DNA of 64,000 nt, from positions 10,590,922 to 10,654,921 of the forward strand of contig CM022677.1 of NCBI GenBank assembly GCA_012295275.1, read 5' to 3'. The position numbers were made by a program, and so were the translations under genes. The notes below the pieces were generated by a model. That model was not told the origin of the DNA and did not search any database. It saw only the letters and a list, made by a program, of their open reading frames with translations. This document shows, piece after piece, positions 61,223-64,000 of this stretch. Numbering within the stretch: position 1 is the stretch's first letter; every line of letters starts with the position of its first letter. Source of the DNA: Chrysomallon squamiferum. Taxonomy: Eukaryota; Mollusca; Gastropoda; Neomphalida; Peltospiridae.

Positions 61223-61985
61223 ATTTTCAGAGAAGCTGAAACAAGCCAAATAATATTTTACATCATAAATACGCACCTTAATCAGCGTTTAAGTATACGA
61301 CATTTTGGTACTACATTGTTAACAAGGGTGAAAATATTTAAAAGTAAAAGAGACATTTTTTAAACAGTATTCTTTTTCACATCTTGTATTTCATTTTTTA
61401 ATTTTACAAACTGTGTAATAATGTATCTTTTTAAAGAATTTATTTAAACTTGGTAATAAAAGAAAATTTCAGCAAAATCTACTTACCATTTTGGCTATGT
61501 TCAGAAATGATGTGATGTCTTCGGTAGAATTCAAATGAAAATTTTATATAATTATATATTTTCTGTCCTGTTTTTCTCTTTTTTGTTATTATAATTACTG
61601 TTTTTCTTTTTAATTATTTTACCTACAGTAAGTTCAAAAAGGTTATGAAGTAAGAAAATATGTTAATTGTATTTTCTGGCAATAAATAAATAACAATAAT
61701 TTTAAACGAAACAGACTAATGATAGCTGTGAATGTTGATAATTAAAGGTCATTTAGTAACACTAAATAATAAACATAGTTAAAATTATACCTGAAAGCTA
61801 CAGAAAGCATTATAGAGTAGAACGATTGTTTTCAAATCTATATTTTTAATTGGTCTAATAATTGTTAATGCGAAACAGATGGTACACAGAGTAAATATAC
61901 TTTATTGTTTTCGATTAATAGTTTTAATTAATTTGAACTGTAATTATTTACTCTGTGTGTGTATCTGTGTGTGTCTGTTTGTTTG

Positions 61986-62033
<48 letters not shown>

Positions 62034-62907
62034 CATATATTGGAAAATCAGTTTGAAATAATCCCAATAGAACAAATCTTCAATTTTCGGTTTATAAGCC
62101 GAGACTGATTTTTTAGATTCGAACTAAAAGCCTTTTGGATTCGCACTGTTTATAAAATCATTTTTTTTCCTAATATTGACCCACACTCCTCTTTTTCAGC
62201 ATCTTTGCCAACAATCATAAAGTCCTCTTTTTCAGTATCCAAACAATCATAAACTCCTCTTTTTCAGTTTCTTCCAAACAATCACCCTCATCTTCAGTAT
62301 GTTTCAAACAATAATCACCCCATTTTTCTTCATAATGTTTAAATTTTCATTCAATAAACTGATTTCTCTTCACAAGTCGAATCGAGGCGAACGTTTCCTT
62401 CTTGTTGTGAAGACCGTCGTGTCCCCATAAATCTAGATAGTATTTTAACTTCATAATCTACTGACAAAGTATGTTCCGTTTCTGTCATTTCGCAGCATAA
62501 ACACTGAATATCTCATGTAGAGTGAATCCGCTGTATATAATGTATTGTATATCAAAATGATACATTTTATGACTTCTAAATCTGTACTGTTTAGTATTTG
62601 TTTGAACACGTTTCTAATATTAACTGATAATACCAGTCTGTGCCAATCAGAAGGTGCTGTTGACGTCACGTGTCATTATCGATCCTCTGAAGCGCAGGCT
62701 TTGCTTCCGCATTACGTCTGCAATAATTCGCAACCAAAGAATCATCGCTCGCAGCCGTAGAATTCGTTGAAGTTAAGTAATATAACAAATATGTCTATTC
62801 TGCGAACATACTTTGATTGTTTGACTCACCCAAACATTTTTCCAGTGATCGGTGAATTTGTTTACGTTTTCATAAATATTTTTTAATCAAAAATTTGATA
62901 AACTTCT
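61223..62907. other. 5' region of right TSP1 gene
   Basis: Mirror of 1-1749: leader exon sequence (about 61488-61540), a (TG)n tract (61988-62032), a VNTR with fewer units (about 62190-62330) and the CRE/CCAAT cluster. No coding gene seen. Confidence 0.6.
62643..62672 (-). promoter_or_regulatory. Overlapping E-box/CRE with nearby CCAAT box (right arm)
   Basis: Mirror of 236-265: CCAAT (62643-62647), TGACGTCA (62661-62668) and CACGTG (62667-62672) with the same spacing. Conservation between the arms is expected from recent duplication and is only weak evidence of function. Confidence 0.4.
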
Positions 62908-63262
62908 CCATGACCAATAAAAAACAAAAAAAAACAAATCGGAAGTGAGGTTGTATAAAGATATATGTACAATGTCACCAGACTAAGTTTCTTTTTAAAA
63001 GATTTTTGTAATTGACCGACAGACGGGACTCACTGAAAAGCGCAGTTTGCTGACGCTGTGCTCTCTGGCGACCGAATACTAACACGAGTTCGTCTGACGC
63101 CCTTCTGTTCCGTGTTTCCGACGTTTTTTGGAAGAAAGAAAAGTGTGATAAAGAACGCTTATCAGTTCCATGAACTCTACTAGACAGCGTGACGTCATCA
63201 TGCTGAAATTTCTTAAAACTAAAATTTATACTGAATGTAAATTTACGAAAATTTTAAATTTG

Positions 63263-63308
<46 letters not shown>

Positions 63309-63533
63309 GAATAAGTAAATAAATAAATAAATGTTCTTGTATGTCAAAACAAAAATCCAAAACGGAAAACAGTAAAGGGGATAAACAGATTAACTTTACA
63401 AATATTCTGATGTTAGTTTTATATCGCATAAGTGTAGGACATGTAGAATAAATGAAAAATTATTTTGACTTCAGATTTCAAGGAACTGAATATAAATAAA
63501 AACATAAATAAATTATGTAAATAAATATAAAAC

Positions 63534-63579
<46 letters not shown>

Positions 63580-64000
63580 AATAATAATAATAAAAATAAT
63601 ATAAAAGAAAAATAATATAATAAATAAATAAATAAATAAATAAATAAAAAATAAAATTAAAAAAATATATATAAATAAATAAAATAAGATAAATCAACAA
63701 CATACAAATAAAAGATTGATTTATTTCTTACTTGATTATTATTCTATTACAGCTATCACTGGTACTGCTATTAATAATACTACTACTATTACTGCTACTT
63801 ACTACACTATTACAACTACTGCTTCTATAACTGCTTTCTAAAATTATTGAAACTATTACTACTACTACTACTACTGCTACTTCTACTACTTTTACTTTTA
63901 TTACGATTATTATTACTACTATTTTTTGTTTATTATTGTTGTTATCATCATTATTATTAGCACTGTTGTTGTTGTTGTTGTTGTTGTTGTGCTGTTATCG
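62908..64000. other. Sequence beyond the inverted duplication
   Basis: Has no partner in the window. A GC-richer stretch at about 63010-63200 includes a CRE palindrome (TGACGTCA, 63190-63197), which may be a promoter or short repeat. The remainder is (AAT)n, (AAAT)n and TAC/TTG trinucleotide DNA. No gene recognised. Confidence 0.5.

Noticed and set aside
63226-63703. Hydrophobic Leu/Tyr-rich ORFs at the right end
   Set aside because: Translations of (AAT)n and (AAAT)n repeats.

Overview
The window is eukaryotic nuclear DNA: AT-rich, full of long (GA)n, (CA)n and (AAT)n microsatellites, with compact spliced genes, GT-AG (occasionally GC-AG) introns and metazoan domain families. A lophotrochozoan, most likely a mollusc, is my best guess from the secreted sushi/galectin-like and TSP1 proteins, the microsatellite density and the chromodomain Ty3/gypsy element; the species cannot be read from the sequence. 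I assembled the gene models by hand from splice signals and phase bookkeeping. LAYOUT. The dominant fact is one giant inverted duplication. Positions 1-19714 (left arm) reappear in reverse complement at 29100-62907 (right arm). The arms are separated by 9.2 kb of sequence unique to the left side and a run of exactly 200 N (28900-29099). Each arm carries the same three genes. (1) A small secreted protein with two thrombospondin type 1-like repeats (left +, 1750-3147; right -, 59790-61222). (2) A seven-exon gene for a secreted sushi plus galectin-like protein (left -, 4365-7578; right +, 41315-58117). (3) Ferrochelatase, the last enzyme of heme synthesis (left +, 9463-15986; right -, 32836-39447). 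The unique spacer holds 15 exons of a sodium/solute symporter of the SLC5 (SMCT/SMVT) family on the minus strand (19897-28672), whose N-terminal exons are cut off by the gap. STATE OF THE COPIES. The right ferrochelatase is intact (11 exons, 418 codons). The left one has two frameshifting deletions (13 and 8 nt) and a destroyed splice acceptor. The opposite holds for the lectin gene: the left copy is open throughout (262 codons), although its first intron has a GC donor. The right copy has a 13-nt frameshifting deletion in the last exon and about 13 kb of nested retroelements in an intron. The simplest explanation is two divergent haplotypes of one locus scaffolded head to head across the gap; a true segmental palindrome remains possible. 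MOBILE DNA. The right arm alone contains a decayed Ty3/gypsy element (43603-52231) with gag, protease, RT, RNase H, integrase and chromodomain. A 23-bp minisatellite of about 60 units has grown out of its own gag. It is followed by an internally deleted non-LTR element with RNase H (52232-about 55790) and further LTR fragments (to about 56745). GENE RELATIONS. In each arm the TSP1 gene and the lectin gene converge, the lectin gene and ferrochelatase diverge, and ferrochelatase converges on the SLC5 gene. Nothing suggests operons. Two of the four genes encode small secreted proteins of the kind used in mollusc innate immunity, an inference only.
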